Below are positions 47,032-57,884 of a stretch of DNA of 64,000 nt, in pieces. The translations under genes and the position numbers were made by a program. Under the pieces are notes generated by a model, which searched no databases, had not been told where the DNA came from, and saw nothing but the letters and a program-made list of their open reading frames with translations. Position 1 is the first letter of the stretch; each line of letters begins with the position of its first letter. Source of the DNA: Pseudoalteromonas sp. P1-9 (lineage in GTDB: Bacteria > Pseudomonadota > Gammaproteobacteria > Enterobacterales > Alteromonadaceae); NCBI RefSeq assembly GCF_001399975.1, contig NZ_LKBD01000010.1:43825-107824 (forward strand), read 5' to 3'.

Positions 47032-47649
47032 ATGACTCAAGAATACCAGTACCCAGCAACACGAACCTTGTATCGTGAAGAAATTAAAAAAAGCACATTT
47101 ATTGTGCATATTGCGCATACGCCAACTATTGCCGATGCGAAAGCGTTTATTAAAAGTATTAACCAAGAATACCCAGATGCGCGTCACAACTGTTGGGCAC
47201 ATGTAGCGGGCGAACCAGGCGGCAGCCATGTGTTGGGTTTTTCTGACGATGGTGAACCCAATGGTACGGCGGGCAAGCCAATGTTGAATGTGCTGATGGG
47301 CTCAGGCTTGGGTGAAATCACCGCTGTAATCACACGTTATTTTGGTGGTATTAAGCTAGGCACGGGTGGTCTGGTGCGGGCATATGGTGGTTCGCTTAAT
47401 AATGCATTGAGTGATATTGAGTTGTTAACTCGCGTACCTATGGTGACGTTACTTGGCGAATCGAGTTATGCACTACAAGGCGTAATTGAACAGCACATTA
47501 ATAGCCAGTTTAGTGGCAGTAATATTGAAAAAGAATTTTCCGCCATTATTGCATGGCAGATTGCGATAGATGAGCGAAATGCAGAGCAAGCAATAAAAGA
47601 TATTTATGAAATATCCAATGGCGCTGTTGAGTTAAAAGTAAAACAGTAA
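47032..47649 (+). CDS. yigZ: YigZ/IMPACT family protein
   Basis: 205 residues (E. coli 204). The N-terminal UPF0029/IMPACT domain shows HNCWAHVAGEPGGSHVLGFSDDGEPNGTAGKPML in part (about 54-87) and TRYFGGIKLGTGGLVRAYGGSL-type sequence (about 102-123). A ferredoxin-like C-terminal domain follows. Relatives are linked to translation regulation in eukaryotes; the bacterial function is not firmly known. It lies between pepQ and trkH, as in E. coli. Confidence 0.93.
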   Translation: MTQEYQYPATRTLYREEIKKSTFIVHIAHTPTIADAKAFIKSINQEYPDARHNCWAHVAGEPGGSHVLGFSDDGEPNGTAGKPMLNVLMGSGLGEITAVITRYFGGIKLGTGGLVRAYGGSLNNALSDIELLTRVPMVTLLGESSYALQGVIEQHINSQFSGSNIEKEFSAIIAWQIAIDERNAEQAIKDIYEISNGAVELKVKQ

Positions 47650-47686
47650 GAGAATAGCTTAAAATAGCTCGTTTCTTACTCTTGCA

Positions 47687-49138
47687 ATGCAATACAGAAC
47701 AATAATTAAAATTTTAGGGCAGTTAGTTGCCTTATTCAGTATCACCATGATCCCGCCTGCGCTCGTTTCGCTTATCTATAAAGATGGTGGTGGTGTGCCG
47801 TTTGTTCTGGCATTTGTCTTTAGTATTATTATTGGCTTAATAGCCTACTACCCAAACCGCAAGCAAAGAGGGGACTTAAAAGCCCGTGAAGGCTTTTTAA
47901 TCGTTGTTTTGTTTTGGTTAGTACTAGGCAGCTTTGGTTCGTTACCACTGATCTTTTTAGAAGAACCTAATCTATCTATAGCTGATTCGGTGTTTGAGTC
48001 ATTCTCAGGCCTTACCACCACAGGGGCGACTGTTCTAACGGGTATTGAATATTTACCGAAAGCGATTTTATTCTATCGTCAGCAACTACAATGGCTCGGT
48101 GGTATGGGGATCATCGTACTTGCCGTTGCTGTACTGCCAATGCTTGGTGTGGGTGGCATGCAGCTTTACCGCGCTGAAACACCGGGACCTGTGAAAGACT
48201 CGAAAATGACCCCGCGCATTGCCGATACAGCAAAACACCTTTGGTACATTTATGTATCACTTACTGCAGCCTGTACTTTGGCGTATTGGGCGGCAGGGAT
48301 GAATTGGTTTGATGCTATTTGCCATGCCTTTTCGACTATCGCGATAGGGGGGTTTTCTACCTATGATGCGTCAATTGGCCATTTTAATAGTCCACTAATT
48401 AATATTATTTGTGTGGTGTTTTTATTAATCGCTGCCGTGAACTTTTCACTGCATTATGCAGCCGTTGCTAATAAAAATTTTCGCGTTTATTGGCGTGACC
48501 CAGAGCTCAAAGTATTCCTATTTATTCAAACATGTTTAGTGCTTTTGTGTTTCTTTGTGCTTACTTCTGCGGGTATTTATACCTCGACCGATCAGGCATT
48601 TGACCAAGCACTTTTCCAAGCGGTTTCTATTAGTACTACGGCTGGTTTTGCCACCGATAGCTTCTCACAGTGGCCGCTGTTTTTACCAATTTTGCTCATC
48701 TTTTCGAGCTTTATTGGTGGTTGTGCAGGCTCAACAGGTGGCGGCATGAAAGTAGTGCGTGTATTCCTGCTGTACTTACAGGGTATTCGTGAATTAAACC
48801 GCTTGGTACACCCACGTGCAATTTACTCTATTAAGCTTGGGCGCAAAGCGTTACCTGATAAAGTAGTCGAAGCTGTATGGGGCTTTTTCTCAGCGTATGC
48901 TTTGGTGTTTGTCATCATTATGCTGTGTTTATTAGCAACGGGAATGGACAACATTACGGCATTCTCAGCAACTGCTGCATGCTTAAATAACTTAGGCCCC
49001 GGCTTAGGCGATGTAGCAGCGCATTTTGGTGATATCACCGATACAGCAAAATGGATTCTGACACTCGCTATGGTGTTTGGGCGACTCGAAATCTTCACAT
49101 TACTCGTACTATTCACCCCAACATTTTGGCGTGGGTGA
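47687..49138 (+). CDS. trkH: Trk potassium uptake channel subunit TrkH
   Basis: 483 residues, the E. coli length. Inner-membrane K+ channel with four pore-loop repeats; selectivity-filter-like segments are seen in SGLTTTGATVL, HAFSTIAIGGFST, SISTTAGFATDSF and AATAACLNNLGPG. The gating partner TrkA is encoded 1.7 kb downstream on the other strand. A repeat-rich non-coding stretch follows directly. Confidence 0.97.
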   Translation: MQYRTIIKILGQLVALFSITMIPPALVSLIYKDGGGVPFVLAFVFSIIIGLIAYYPNRKQRGDLKAREGFLIVVLFWLVLGSFGSLPLIFLEEPNLSIADSVFESFSGLTTTGATVLTGIEYLPKAILFYRQQLQWLGGMGIIVLAVAVLPMLGVGGMQLYRAETPGPVKDSKMTPRIADTAKHLWYIYVSLTAACTLAYWAAGMNWFDAICHAFSTIAIGGFSTYDASIGHFNSPLINIICVVFLLIAAVNFSLHYAAVANKNFRVYWRDPELKVFLFIQTCLVLLCFFVLTSAGIYTSTDQAFDQALFQAVSISTTAGFATDSFSQWPLFLPILLIFSSFIGGCAGSTGGGMKVVRVFLLYLQGIRELNRLVHPRAIYSIKLGRKALPDKVVEAVWGFFSAYALVFVIIMLCLLATGMDNITAFSATAACLNNLGPGLGDVAAHFGDITDTAKWILTLAMVFGRLEIFTLLVLFTPTFWRG

Positions 49139-49157
49139 GCGCCGCTCGGGGGAAACG

Positions 49158-49195
49158 AAGTTTCCCTAGGTGCGAACGCTTTTCAGGGATGAAAA
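49158..49195 (+). repeat. 38-bp direct repeat, copy 1
   Basis: Begins AAGTTTCCCTAGGTGCGAAC and ends GGGATGAAAA; an exact second copy lies at 49332-49369. Its left end forms a hairpin with GGGAAAC at 49150-49156. Both copies are followed after 8-20 bases by a diverged shared segment (TCGCTTCAAGGA), so the repeat unit is longer than 38 bp but degenerate. Confidence 0.85.
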
Positions 49196-49331
49196 GCCGG
49201 AATATCGCTTCAAGGATGAATTAGTATATAGGTCGTCAATCCAGGCCGAGATGGATTAGATTACTGCGTAACGCACCGGACCCAGGTGTCAGGACGACTT
49301 AGTATATATATTGATGATTCCAAGCCTAACA

Positions 49332-49369
49332 AAGTTTCCCTAGGTGCGAACGCTTTTCAGGGATGAAAA
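49332..49369 (+). repeat. 38-bp direct repeat, copy 2
   Basis: Exact copy of 49158-49195, 174 bp downstream. The spacer holds a second nested pair, TTAGTATATA (about 49221 and 49299), and GTCGTC / GACGAC arms (about 49228 and 49293) that could fold. No gene, tRNA or CRISPR character (only two units, long spacing) is seen in 49139-49460. Confidence 0.85.
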
Positions 49370-49460
49370 TTACTGATTAACATGCACGAAATTTCGCTTC
49401 AAGGAAGAATTTTGACGCACTTTCTAAGTGTCAGAATGATTACTTTAATTCTCTCAAACA

Positions 49461-49489
49461 TAAAAAAGAGCACATTGAGCGCTCTTTGA
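49461..49489 (-). terminator. Terminator of the DUF3103-like gene
   Basis: On the minus strand, stem AAAGAGC / GCTCTTT with a 9-nt loop is followed by TTTATG, about 26 nt past the stop at 49515. Confidence 0.75.
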
Positions 49490-49514
49490 TTCTGGTTTAA
49501 AGATACTCTGTTAA

Positions 49515-50639
49515 TTAACGCGGCTGAATAGTTAATGGCTCAAGTGTAATGGTTGCATTTGAGCTAGCGCCTTTATGATTTGAATAGCGTTGACCTTCAA
49601 ATAAAGTGTAATACACATCCACATAGTCATCATCATTGGTAAACCATGAGTCAGGCATTGCAGCCAGTACTTTATTGGTTAACTGTGGAATGATGGCGTA
49701 GCCTTGTACTTCAGGGTCTGGAATCGCTTTAAGAATCTCGGTAGCAACATCAAGTAAGCGGCTCGCAAGTTCTTTGTAGTTAGTGTTGTCATCCTGCTCC
49801 ATCATTAAAATATCAGCAGCTTGCCAGCGGTAGCGGTCCCAATAAATGATTATTTGATTTGGGTTGTAGGTAGTGCCATCGTAATCAAGATAAGGCATAT
49901 CCACAATATCGAGCACTGGCTCATCACGAGAAGGGCTCACACCAGTAACAATGCTATACACTTCCGCTTTACCTGATACCCATGGCTCTTCATCATCTTG
50001 TAAATGAATGGATTTAAGCACTGAGGTTTGAATTGGATTCGTGGTTGATTGAGTTGTTGAATTCAATGCTAATTTGGGTTCGCTGCTAAATGGTTTTAGC
50101 GCTTTTTTTAGTACTGAAATCCCTTCCGATAACGCTTGTTTGTTGTCGAGCTCAACAATTAACACAGGGCGTTCAGGTAGCTTATTTACGGGTAAGTGAT
50201 AGGTGTTACCTTGGGTATCAAATGCTTCAATAAATTGCCATGATTTCTCATTACCTGCTGGTGCCCATGCAAATAACGGTGTTTCAGACATTAACGAGTT
50301 AAGCATGCTTGAGTCAGCAACTCTTAGCTGGGTAATTGAGCTAGGGTTATGCGGTAGACCTTTTGCCGAGCGAATACGAGTTTCAACTTGTTTAAGCGCT
50401 TGAATCTCTTTGTTTGCTAACGACAGTTCTGAGGTCTCAATGGTTAAATCATAACTCGACGTTGATGCTAAAATGCTTGGTTTTAGTCTTGCATAGTTTT
50501 CAGCAAATGACAGTGCTAGAGCGCGTTTTTGCTCAGCGATTTGTACTGAACGCTCTTGACTTGTTGTTTCCATTGCTGCCGTGCTAACAAATGGTAGTGC
50601 GAGTGCACTCAGTAATAGCGATTTTATTTTTTTATTCAT
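49515..50639 (-). CDS. Secreted protein, DUF3103-like
   Basis: 374 residues with a signal peptide (about 1-21, LLLSALALPFVSTAA). I recall similar proteins from Vibrio and Pseudoalteromonas under DUF3103; the match is by eye. Features are PLFAWAPAGNEKSWQFIEAFD (about 124-144), DEEPWVSGKAEVYSIVTGVSP and a C-terminal DDDYVDVYYTLFEG. No catalytic motif is apparent. It is a single gene between two non-coding stretches, with its own terminator. Function unknown. Confidence 0.65.
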   Translation of the reverse strand: MNKKIKSLLLSALALPFVSTAAMETTSQERSVQIAEQKRALALSFAENYARLKPSILASTSSYDLTIETSELSLANKEIQALKQVETRIRSAKGLPHNPSSITQLRVADSSMLNSLMSETPLFAWAPAGNEKSWQFIEAFDTQGNTYHLPVNKLPERPVLIVELDNKQALSEGISVLKKALKPFSSEPKLALNSTTQSTTNPIQTSVLKSIHLQDDEEPWVSGKAEVYSIVTGVSPSRDEPVLDIVDMPYLDYDGTTYNPNQIIIYWDRYRWQAADILMMEQDDNTNYKELASRLLDVATEILKAIPDPEVQGYAIIPQLTNKVLAAMPDSWFTNDDDYVDVYYTLFEGQRYSNHKGASSNATITLEPLTIQPR

Positions 50640-50803
50640 TCACTTGTCTCCAATAGTAGTATTACACATTCATGTGTACCTCTATTAGCTCCAAGTTAGA
50701 GTAAATAGTCAATAATGTAACGAAAGGTTAATAAATAAACAGAAATTATAATGAAATGCTTATAAATAAACCTTTGCAAGGAAGTGCCATTTTTACTTTA
50801 AAT

Positions 50804-52180
50804 TTATAAGAAAATAGCACTTACTTGGAAGAGCTTTTCAACTACGTGAATTTGCTTTTTATCGATAAGGAACATTATGACGTGATCACCTGAAAGGATT
50901 ACTGTGTCGTCATGGGCAATTACAACATCATCGTTTCGTACGATTGCACCAATGGTTGTGCCTGCTGGTAATTTAATGTCTTGAATCGCTCTGCCGACAA
51001 CTTTAGAGGTGTTTTCATCACCATGAGCAACTGCTTCAATCGCTTCTGCAGCGCCTTTACGCAGCGAGTATACGTTAACAATATCGCCACGTCGGACGTG
51101 CGTTAGCAACGCTGAAATAGTTGCTTGTTGTGGAGAAATAGCAATATCAATTTCACCACCTTGTACTAGGTCAACGTATGCGCCACGTTGAATTAACACC
51201 ATGGTTTTTTGTGCGCCCATGCGTTTTGCCAGCATGGCAGACATGATGTTTGCTTCATCGTCGTTAGTAACGGCAATAAACACATCAACTTGCTCGATAT
51301 GTTCTTCTGATAACAGTTCTTGGTCTGATGCATCACCACAAAAAACCACGGTACGATCAAGCCTGCCTGATAAGTATTCTGCTCGTTCTGGGTTGCGTTC
51401 AATTAGCTTTACGCTGTGGCTTTTTTCTAGCGTACGGGCAAGGCCCGCGCCGATATTACCGCCACCCACAATCATTATTTTTTTGTACGATTGTTCAAGC
51501 TTTTGTAGTTCACTCATTACCGCGCGAATATGTTTTGTTGCCGCAACGAAAAAGATTTCGTCATCGGCTTCAATAACCGTTGTGCCCAATGGCTTGATTG
51601 GTCTACCTTTTCGGTAAATTGCAGCAACACGTGTTTCAACATTAGGGATGTGTTTTTTTAGTGCTGACAGTGCATACCCAACAAGTAAACCACCGTAATA
51701 CGCTTTTACCGCTACCAGTGATAATTTACCTTCGGCAAATTGCAGCACTTGCAGTGCCCCTGGGTAGTCGATTAAGCGATGAATGTAGCGGGTCACCAAT
51801 TGCTCTGGCGCAATGTAGTGATCAACCGGTAGGTCATGATTATGGAACAGTTGCTCTTTGTATTTGAGGTATTGCTCAGAGCGAATACGCGCTATTTTTG
51901 TTGGCGTATTAAAAATACTGTAAGCGATTTGACAGGCAATCATATTAACTTCGTCAGAGCTGGTAACGGCGATAATCATATCGGCATCTTCAGCACCTGC
52001 TTGGCGTAATATTTCAGGGTGGGCGCTGTGGCCTGATACGACTTGCAGGTCATATTTATCCTGTAATACGCGTAGCTTTTCTCGGTTAATATCTACCACG
52101 GTGATTTCGTTTTTCTCACCGACAAGGTTTTCTGCTAAGGTACCGCCAACTTGTCCGGCACCTAAAATGATAATTTTCAT
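50804..52180 (-). CDS. trkA: Trk system potassium regulatory protein TrkA
   Basis: 458 residues, the E. coli length. Cytosolic ring of two RCK repeats, each with an NAD(H)-binding Rossmann fold: [17 protein letters not shown] (about 2-18) and [18 protein letters not shown] (about 234-251). Each is followed by a TrkA-C domain. It gates TrkH. It is the last gene of def-fmt-rsmB-trkA, 35 nt after rsmB. Confidence 0.97.
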   Translation of the reverse strand: MKIIILGAGQVGGTLAENLVGEKNEITVVDINREKLRVLQDKYDLQVVSGHSAHPEILRQAGAEDADMIIAVTSSDEVNMIACQIAYSIFNTPTKIARIRSEQYLKYKEQLFHNHDLPVDHYIAPEQLVTRYIHRLIDYPGALQVLQFAEGKLSLVAVKAYYGGLLVGYALSALKKHIPNVETRVAAIYRKGRPIKPLGTTVIEADDEIFFVAATKHIRAVMSELQKLEQSYKKIMIVGGGNIGAGLARTLEKSHSVKLIERNPERAEYLSGRLDRTVVFCGDASDQELLSEEHIEQVDVFIAVTNDDEANIMSAMLAKRMGAQKTMVLIQRGAYVDLVQGGEIDIAISPQQATISALLTHVRRGDIVNVYSLRKGAAEAIEAVAHGDENTSKVVGRAIQDIKLPAGTTIGAIVRNDDVVIAHDDTVILSGDHVIMFLIDKKQIHVVEKLFQVSAIFL

Positions 52181-52215
52181 ACTGTCAATCGCTTAGTTGG
52201 CGAGCTTCGCCTTAA

Positions 52216-53499
52216 TTATAATTTTTCAATTTTTGCGTAGAAAAAGCCATCATGTTCATCTGGTAGTAATTGCCAGCCTGGTTGTTCGATGGTATCTGCT
52301 AAATTGAGTGCGATATGCTTAGCATCAGCATGCTGTGCTAAAAACTGTTTTATCTGGTCGGTATTTTCTTCCGGTAAAACAGAACATGTTGCATACACCA
52401 ATGTGCCACCAGATTTTAATAATGGCCAGATTTGCTCAAGTATTTGCTTTTGTAGTTGTGCTAGCTGCTCAATATCAGATGCTCGGCGTAACCACTTAAT
52501 ATCAGGGTGACGACGAATTACACCGGTTGCAGAGCAGGGGACATCTAACAAAATACGATCAAATTGCTCGCCATTCCACCAGTCGTCGGGTTGACTGGCA
52601 TCTGCACTAATTAGCTTCGCGCTTAGGCCTATACGTTCTAAGTTTTGTTGTACGCGCTCAAGACGGGTTGCGTCGTGGTCAAGAGCAGTAACATCACACT
52701 CCGCTAGCTCCAAAATATGGCATGTTTTACCACCAGGCGCTGCGCAAGCATCAAGAATTTTGTCGCCATCTTGTGGCTCGAGTAATCTTGCTGCAAGTTG
52801 CGCTGCACCATCTTGTACTGAGCTATGGCCAAGATCGAACCCTGGTAATTTAAACACATCTACTGCATTTTCAAGTACTAGCGCATCATCAAACTGTTCG
52901 ACTAAATGTGCTTCAATATCTGCATCTTGCAATAGTTCTCGGTACTCTTTAGGCGAATGGTAGTTTCCATTAACGCGTAGCCACATTGGTGCTTGTACTT
53001 GGTTTGCTTCAACAATATCTTGCCAGTTATTTGGGTAAGCAGCTTTTAGCTTATTCAAGAACCAACCAGGGTGGTTGTATTTACAGGCGTCAATTTGGTC
53101 GGCTAAATTTTCCAGCTCGCTTTGGCGGCGCTGAAAGTTGCGCAGCACAGCGTTTACTAAGCCTTTAAGGCCTGGTGCACGCATTGTTTTAACCGCATTT
53201 ACTGTTTCATCAAGTGCCGCATGTGCAGGAATACGCATGTGCTGAAGCTGATAAATACCGACATAAAGCAAAAATTGAAATGGACGTTGCTTGCCTTTCA
53301 ATGGTTTTTCAAGCAAGTGAGAACAGTAGTTTTCTAAGCTTGGTAAGTAGCGTAATACGCCATAGCAAAGTTGCTGTAAAAGCGGGCGCTCTTTTGGCGG
53401 TAGTTTATCAGAATATCTTGGCAATACTTGTGACAGTGAATGGCCTTTATCAACTACTAGGTGCAGTGTTTCAGCTGCATAAGCGCGAACACTACTCAT
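52216..53499 (-). CDS. rsmB: 16S rRNA (cytosine-967-C5)-methyltransferase
   Basis: 427 residues from the ATG at 53499 (AGGTGG 5 nt upstream); a GTG three codons earlier is the alternative. It methylates C967 of 16S rRNA. An N-terminal NusB-like RNA-binding domain (about 1-140) precedes the methyltransferase domain with [36 protein letters not shown] and the nucleophile segment [11 protein letters not shown]. Its start overlaps the fmt stop, so translation is probably coupled. Confidence 0.96.
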   Translation of the reverse strand: MSSVRAYAAETLHLVVDKGHSLSQVLPRYSDKLPPKERPLLQQLCYGVLRYLPSLENYCSHLLEKPLKGKQRPFQFLLYVGIYQLQHMRIPAHAALDETVNAVKTMRAPGLKGLVNAVLRNFQRRQSELENLADQIDACKYNHPGWFLNKLKAAYPNNWQDIVEANQVQAPMWLRVNGNYHSPKEYRELLQDADIEAHLVEQFDDALVLENAVDVFKLPGFDLGHSSVQDGAAQLAARLLEPQDGDKILDACAAPGGKTCHILELAECDVTALDHDATRLERVQQNLERIGLSAKLISADASQPDDWWNGEQFDRILLDVPCSATGVIRRHPDIKWLRRASDIEQLAQLQKQILEQIWPLLKSGGTLVYATCSVLPEENTDQIKQFLAQHADAKHIALNLADTIEQPGWQLLPDEHDGFFYAKIEKL

Positions 53500-54445
53500 T
53501 GTTGCCACCTAAAGTTGAACCAACCGTAACCCAATCAGCACGACCATTTAAAAAATCTTGTGCCGACATTGGCTTTTTTCCTTGTGGTTGAAGCTGCGTG
53601 ATCTTTAGCGCGCCTTCTGTGGTCGCAACGGTAATGCCTGTTTTATCAGCTGCTAATATTTCACCTGGATTACCAGCGTTTTCAACCAATTCAGCAGCAT
53701 ATATCTTTACTGTGTTTCCTTGCATTTGCGTAAAACAAATTGGCCACGGGTTAAATGCGCGTATATTACGTTCGATTTGTTGGGCAGGCGTTTGCCAATC
53801 GATATTCGCTTCTTCTTTGCTGAGCTTTTTCGCATAGTTGGCAAGCTCATCATTTTGCTTTTCAGGAGTTGCAGTGCCATCGGCAATTGTGGCTAACGTG
53901 TCGATGAGTGCTGTGGGACCTAGTTCAGCAAGCTTGGTATACAGGCTCGCACTTGTATCTGTCGCCTCAATAGGACAGGTGGCAATGGAAATCATATCGC
54001 CAGTATCCAAACCTTCATCCATTTGCATAATGGTTACACCTGTTTCGGCATCACCAGCCCAAATTGCGCGTTGAATCGGTGCAGCACCACGCCAGCGAGG
54101 TAAAATTGAACCATGCACATTGATACAGCCTAGTTTAGGTGTTTCCAAAACTGCTTTTGGTAATAGTAGGCCATACGCAACCACTACCATAATATCCGCA
54201 TTCAAATCAGCTAACTGCTGCTTGGCATCGTCTGACTTAAAATTCTCTGGCTGGTACACTGGAATATCATGCGTTAAAGCCAGTTGTTTTACTTCACTTG
54301 CTTTTAGCTTTTTTCCGCGTCCAGCAGGGCGGTCTGCTCGACTGTAAACGGCGATCACATCATGGTGCGATTTTATTAAAGTATCGAGGTGCTGCGCGGC
54401 AAAATCAGGGGTACCCGCAAATACAATTTTTAAAGGCTTGCTCAA
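53492..54445 (-). CDS. fmt: Methionyl-tRNA formyltransferase
   Basis: 317 residues (E. coli 315). It formylates initiator Met-tRNA using 10-formyl-[18 protein letters not shown] is the N-terminal strand and loop; [20 protein letters not shown] holds the catalytic Asn and His, and [10 protein letters not shown] the Asp. The C-terminal OB-like tRNA-binding domain begins near residue 205. It lies 18 nt after def, its functional partner. Confidence 0.97.
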   Translation of the reverse strand: MSKPLKIVFAGTPDFAAQHLDTLIKSHHDVIAVYSRADRPAGRGKKLKASEVKQLALTHDIPVYQPENFKSDDAKQQLADLNADIMVVVAYGLLLPKAVLETPKLGCINVHGSILPRWRGAAPIQRAIWAGDAETGVTIMQMDEGLDTGDMISIATCPIEATDTSASLYTKLAELGPTALIDTLATIADGTATPEKQNDELANYAKKLSKEEANIDWQTPAQQIERNIRAFNPWPICFTQMQGNTVKIYAAELVENAGNPGEILAADKTGITVATTEGALKITQLQPQGKKPMSAQDFLNGRADWVTVGSTLGGNNE

Positions 54446-54463
54446 GTTTTAACTCCAGGTAGG

Positions 54464-54976
54464 TTAGCCAGCACGTGCTGCTAATTTTGCTTCTTTTTCT
54501 AGTTTTTTACGAATACGTTGACGTTTTAAAGGTGAAAGGTAATCGATGAACAGTACGCCTTTTAGGTGGTCTAATTCATGTTGAATACATACAGCTAGCA
54601 AGCCATCAGCATCTTTTTCATATTGGTTGCCATTCTCATCAAATGCTTTAATTGTAACCGTTTCTGCGCGGTCTACTTTTGCGTAAGAACCAGGTACTGA
54701 CAAACAGCCTTCTTCGCTAATTGTACAGCCATCTTTTTTGATGATTTCTGGATTAATGAGCACCAAAGGTTCATCGCCTTCTTCTGATACATCAATAACA
54801 ACGATGCGCTGGTGGATGTCAACTTGCGTTGCGGCTAAACCAATGCCGTTTTCGTCATACATGGTTTCAAGCATGTCTGATACAATTTTCTTAGTATCAT
54901 CATTAATTTGCGCAACTTCTTGTGCGACTGTGCGTAATCTCTCGTCTGGAAAGCGTAAAACTTCTAAAATAGCCAT
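54464..54976 (-). CDS. def: Peptide deformylase
   Basis: 170 residues (E. coli 169). It removes the N-formyl group from nascent proteins. All three motifs are present: GIGLAATQ (about 45-52), EGCLSVP (about 89-95, metal Cys) and QHELDHL (about 131-137, metal His and catalytic Glu). First gene of the def-fmt-rsmB-trkA operon, divergent from the LysM gene over a 124-bp spacer. Confidence 0.98.
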   Translation of the reverse strand: MAILEVLRFPDERLRTVAQEVAQINDDTKKIVSDMLETMYDENGIGLAATQVDIHQRIVVIDVSEEGDEPLVLINPEIIKKDGCTISEEGCLSVPGSYAKVDRAETVTIKAFDENGNQYEKDADGLLAVCIQHELDHLKGVLFIDYLSPLKRQRIRKKLEKEAKLAARAG

Positions 54977-55100
54977 ATTTACCTTAATTTTAACTATGCG
55001 AAAATCATCAAATTATGATATGTTTTTATTTTAGCCATTTGTCTTCACCTTTTACAGGTTTAAGTAAATAATAATAAAAAACAGCTCAAGGAAGCTAGTT

Positions 55101-56207
55101 ATGGTCAAAAAGCTGACAGCTGCGATAGTCGCATTAACTATGGCGTTTCCAACTCTTGCTGATGTGCTTCAGATCAGAAAGGACGCCCCGAAAGAATATG
55201 TTGTAGAAAAAGGCGATACCCTTTGGGATATCTCAGCCATTTATCTTGATCAGCCATGGTTATGGCCTGAGTTATGGCGCCTTAATCCACAAATTGATAA
55301 CCCTCACCTTATCTACCCAGGTGATAAACTGTCATTGGTTTATGATTCACAGGGTCGTCCAATGCTTGTGATTAATCAAAAATTTAAGCGATTATCTCCT
55401 GGTGTTCGTAAAACTATGAAAAAAGGTGATGCTATTCCAACGTTACCTTTGGAAGTAATTCGTCCTTTCTTAACCTATGAGCAAGCGTTAGATGAAGAAA
55501 ATATCGACGCAAGACCAGTTGTTTTAGGTGCAAATCATAGCGTTAATAATATTAAGACAGACCATATTATTTACGTTAAAGGTAATTTAGAGCGTTCCCA
55601 GTACTACGGTATTTATCGTCAAGGTGATCCTTATATCGATCCAGATACAGATGAATTGTTGGGCCATGAAGCTATTTTAGTGGGTACAGGCCGTGCATTT
55701 AGGACCGGTGATGAGGCTAATACAGTACCAGCGTCTGTACGAGTGAAAGATGCGAAACGAGAAATTCGCCAAGGTGACTTCTTAATGCCAGCGTTAGAAG
55801 GGCAAACCTTGCCAGCCTTCTTTATGATGCAGCGACCTGAATCAGCATTATCAGGAACAATTATTGATACATCTTCTAAACTTAGAGAGTTTGGAGTTAT
55901 GGATGTTGTTGTAATAAATAAGGGTCAAAGAGATGCCCTTAAAACTGGCCATATATTGGACATCCGTAGAGCATCACCTACAGTTGTAGTAGGTAAAGAT
56001 GGACCTAAATATAAAGATGCTGCTTCTCGTTATGAGCGTACAATGAGTCATTTTGGTGATGGTGAAGATAGCCGCGAATGGAAAATGCCTAAAGAGAAAG
56101 TTGGTGAGCTGATGGTTTTTAAAGTTTACGATAAAGTAAGTTATGCCATTGTGACCAAAACTTTAGAGCCTGTTCGTGTTGGTGACACTATTCATGTAAA
56201 TAACTAA
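55101..56207 (+). CDS. Periplasmic LysM-domain peptidoglycan-binding protein
   Basis: 368 residues with a signal peptide (about 1-20, ending TLA). A LysM domain (about 33-80: YVVEKGDTLWDISAIYLDQP, then ELWRLNPQIDNPHLIYPGDKL) binds peptidoglycan. The remaining about 280 residues, beta-rich with VGTGRAFRTGDEA and VVINKGQRDALKTGHILDI, are conserved in the equivalent gene upstream of dprA in relatives but have no known activity. No peptidase motif is seen, so a structural or scaffolding role is inferred. It heads the plus-strand dprA-smg run. Confidence 0.85.
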   Translation: MVKKLTAAIVALTMAFPTLADVLQIRKDAPKEYVVEKGDTLWDISAIYLDQPWLWPELWRLNPQIDNPHLIYPGDKLSLVYDSQGRPMLVINQKFKRLSPGVRKTMKKGDAIPTLPLEVIRPFLTYEQALDEENIDARPVVLGANHSVNNIKTDHIIYVKGNLERSQYYGIYRQGDPYIDPDTDELLGHEAILVGTGRAFRTGDEANTVPASVRVKDAKREIRQGDFLMPALEGQTLPAFFMMQRPESALSGTIIDTSSKLREFGVMDVVVINKGQRDALKTGHILDIRRASPTVVVGKDGPKYKDAASRYERTMSHFGDGEDSREWKMPKEKVGELMVFKVYDKVSYAIVTKTLEPVRVGDTIHVNN

Positions 56208-56239
56208 ATGTTACGTGGCGCGTCTTCTAAGGAGGGAAG

Positions 56240-57331
56240 ATGCAAAGAAATATACGAAGCGAGCTTGAATATTGGCTCGCTTTTTATTTGATTAAAGGAA
56301 TAGGCTTTCAAACTGCTAAGCAGTTACTAACGCATACAAGCTTCGAGGCGCTTTTCTCTCGCTCGTGTAACGAGCTATGCGAATTAGGGCTTAAACCTTC
56401 AGTAACCAACGCAATTAAGACTTTTGAATGGCAGCAAGTTGATTCAATTATTCAAGAATGCAAAGCGTTGAACATTCAAATTATCCATTTATCTCATTCT
56501 GATTATCCCGCATTACTAAAAGAAATTCCCGCTCCACCCTTGGTGCTTTTTTGTAAAGGTGATATCCAATTACTTGACTCACCTAAGCTGGCGATTGTTG
56601 GTTCTAGAAATGCAACTGAAACCGGCAGGCAAGTCAGTTTTGATATAGCACATAGTCTTGCGATTAATGAATTTTGTGTTGTTTCTGGTATGGCCCGAGG
56701 CATTGATAGTTGTGCGCACCGAGGCGCATTGCAAGCAAATGGTAAAACTATTGCAGTACTCGGTACTGGCGTTGACCTATGCTACCCCAAACGTGCAAGC
56801 AAATTGTATGAGAGCATTTCAGAGCATGGCTTATTAATTTCAGAGTATAAACCTGGAACCCTTGCACAAGCTGCAAACTTTCCACGTAGAAATCGCATTA
56901 TTTCTGGGCTTTCTATGGGAGCCATTGTAGTTGAAGCAGAGCAAAAAAGCGGTTCACTGATTACCGCCAAGTATGCGCTAGAGCAAAATCGGGAAGTCTT
57001 TGCTGTACCAGGTTCTGTGTATAACGAATTAGCAAAAGGGTGCCATGCATTAATAAAACAAGGCGCTAAATTAATAGAGAATTGCGATGATATTTTTTCA
57101 GAATTAAGCGTTTTACCAAAAAGTTGTCTATATAAAGTAGATGAGACTGAAAAAAATGTGATTTCAGATTCTGTTTTAGAGCACCTAACTTTTGAAGTGA
57201 CGTCAGTAGATAAATTACAACAACTTTCAGGGATTCAAATGGATGAATTGCTATCCCGATTATTAGATCTAGAGCTATCTGGTCAAGTTGTTCGTGTACT
57301 AGATGGTTACACCCGAATAGGGAGGAATTGA
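56240..57331 (+). CDS. dprA: DNA-processing protein DprA
   Basis: 363 residues. DprA binds incoming single-stranded DNA during transformation and loads RecA. The Rossmann-like core has [15 protein letters not shown] (about 117-131), [18 protein letters not shown] and [19 protein letters not shown]. An N-terminal helical domain and a C-terminal winged-helix-like domain (about 300-363) frame it. The start ATG has GGAGGGAAG. Presence alone does not prove competence. It ends 1 nt before smg. Confidence 0.96.
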   Translation: MQRNIRSELEYWLAFYLIKGIGFQTAKQLLTHTSFEALFSRSCNELCELGLKPSVTNAIKTFEWQQVDSIIQECKALNIQIIHLSHSDYPALLKEIPAPPLVLFCKGDIQLLDSPKLAIVGSRNATETGRQVSFDIAHSLAINEFCVVSGMARGIDSCAHRGALQANGKTIAVLGTGVDLCYPKRASKLYESISEHGLLISEYKPGTLAQAANFPRRNRIISGLSMGAIVVEAEQKSGSLITAKYALEQNREVFAVPGSVYNELAKGCHALIKQGAKLIENCDDIFSELSVLPKSCLYKVDETEKNVISDSVLEHLTFEVTSVDKLQQLSGIQMDELLSRLLDLELSGQVVRVLDGYTRIGRN

Positions 57332-57332
57332 A

Positions 57333-57806
57333 ATGTTTGATATCCTCATGTACTTGTTTGAGAACTATATTCACAGTGAAACAGAAATTTTCGTTGAACA
57401 AAGTGAATTAACAGATGAATTATTACGAGCCGGGTTTAATCATCGAGAAATTTATAAAGCACTCGATTGGCTTGAACAGTTAGCAGATCTACAACACAGC
57501 GATGAATGCCCTTATTTAAATCGCGTGCCTGGCAAGTCAGTACGTATTTATACGCAACAAGAATGCGACAAACTGGATCTGACTTGTCGTGGCTTTTTAA
57601 TGTTTTTGGAGCAAATTTCGGTTATCGACACAACCACGCGTGAGATGGTGATCGATCGTATTTTTGCGCTTGATAAAGAAATTATCGAGTTAGATGATTT
57701 AAAGTGGGTTGTGCTAATGGTGTTATTTAACGTGCCGGGTAAAGAAATTGCCTATGCGCAAATGGAAGACCTACTGTTTGAAGAGCAAAACGGTACCATT
57801 CACTAG
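57333..57806 (+). CDS. smg: Smg/DUF494 family protein
   Basis: 157 residues, the E. coli Smg length. Mostly helical and acidic. [12 protein letters not shown] (1-12), [12 protein letters not shown] and [13 protein letters not shown] with [12 protein letters not shown] are the family pattern. Relatives have been linked to DNA uptake alongside DprA, but the biochemical role is unclear. It starts 1 nt after the dprA stop with its ribosome site inside dprA. Confidence 0.92.
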   Translation: MFDILMYLFENYIHSETEIFVEQSELTDELLRAGFNHREIYKALDWLEQLADLQHSDECPYLNRVPGKSVRIYTQQECDKLDLTCRGFLMFLEQISVIDTTTREMVIDRIFALDKEIIELDDLKWVVLMVLFNVPGKEIAYAQMEDLLFEEQNGTIH

Positions 57807-57884
57807 CGAGAATGTTTAAATTTGCATCTTGCCAAGGCTTGCATGGTATAATTCTGCGAAAATTACGCCTGCGTTTTGACAATT

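Noticed and set aside
49158..49369. Possible CRISPR array from the 38-bp repeats
   Set aside because: Only two copies, 136-bp spacing, no cas genes nearby, and the spacer shares its own repeats with the flanks.
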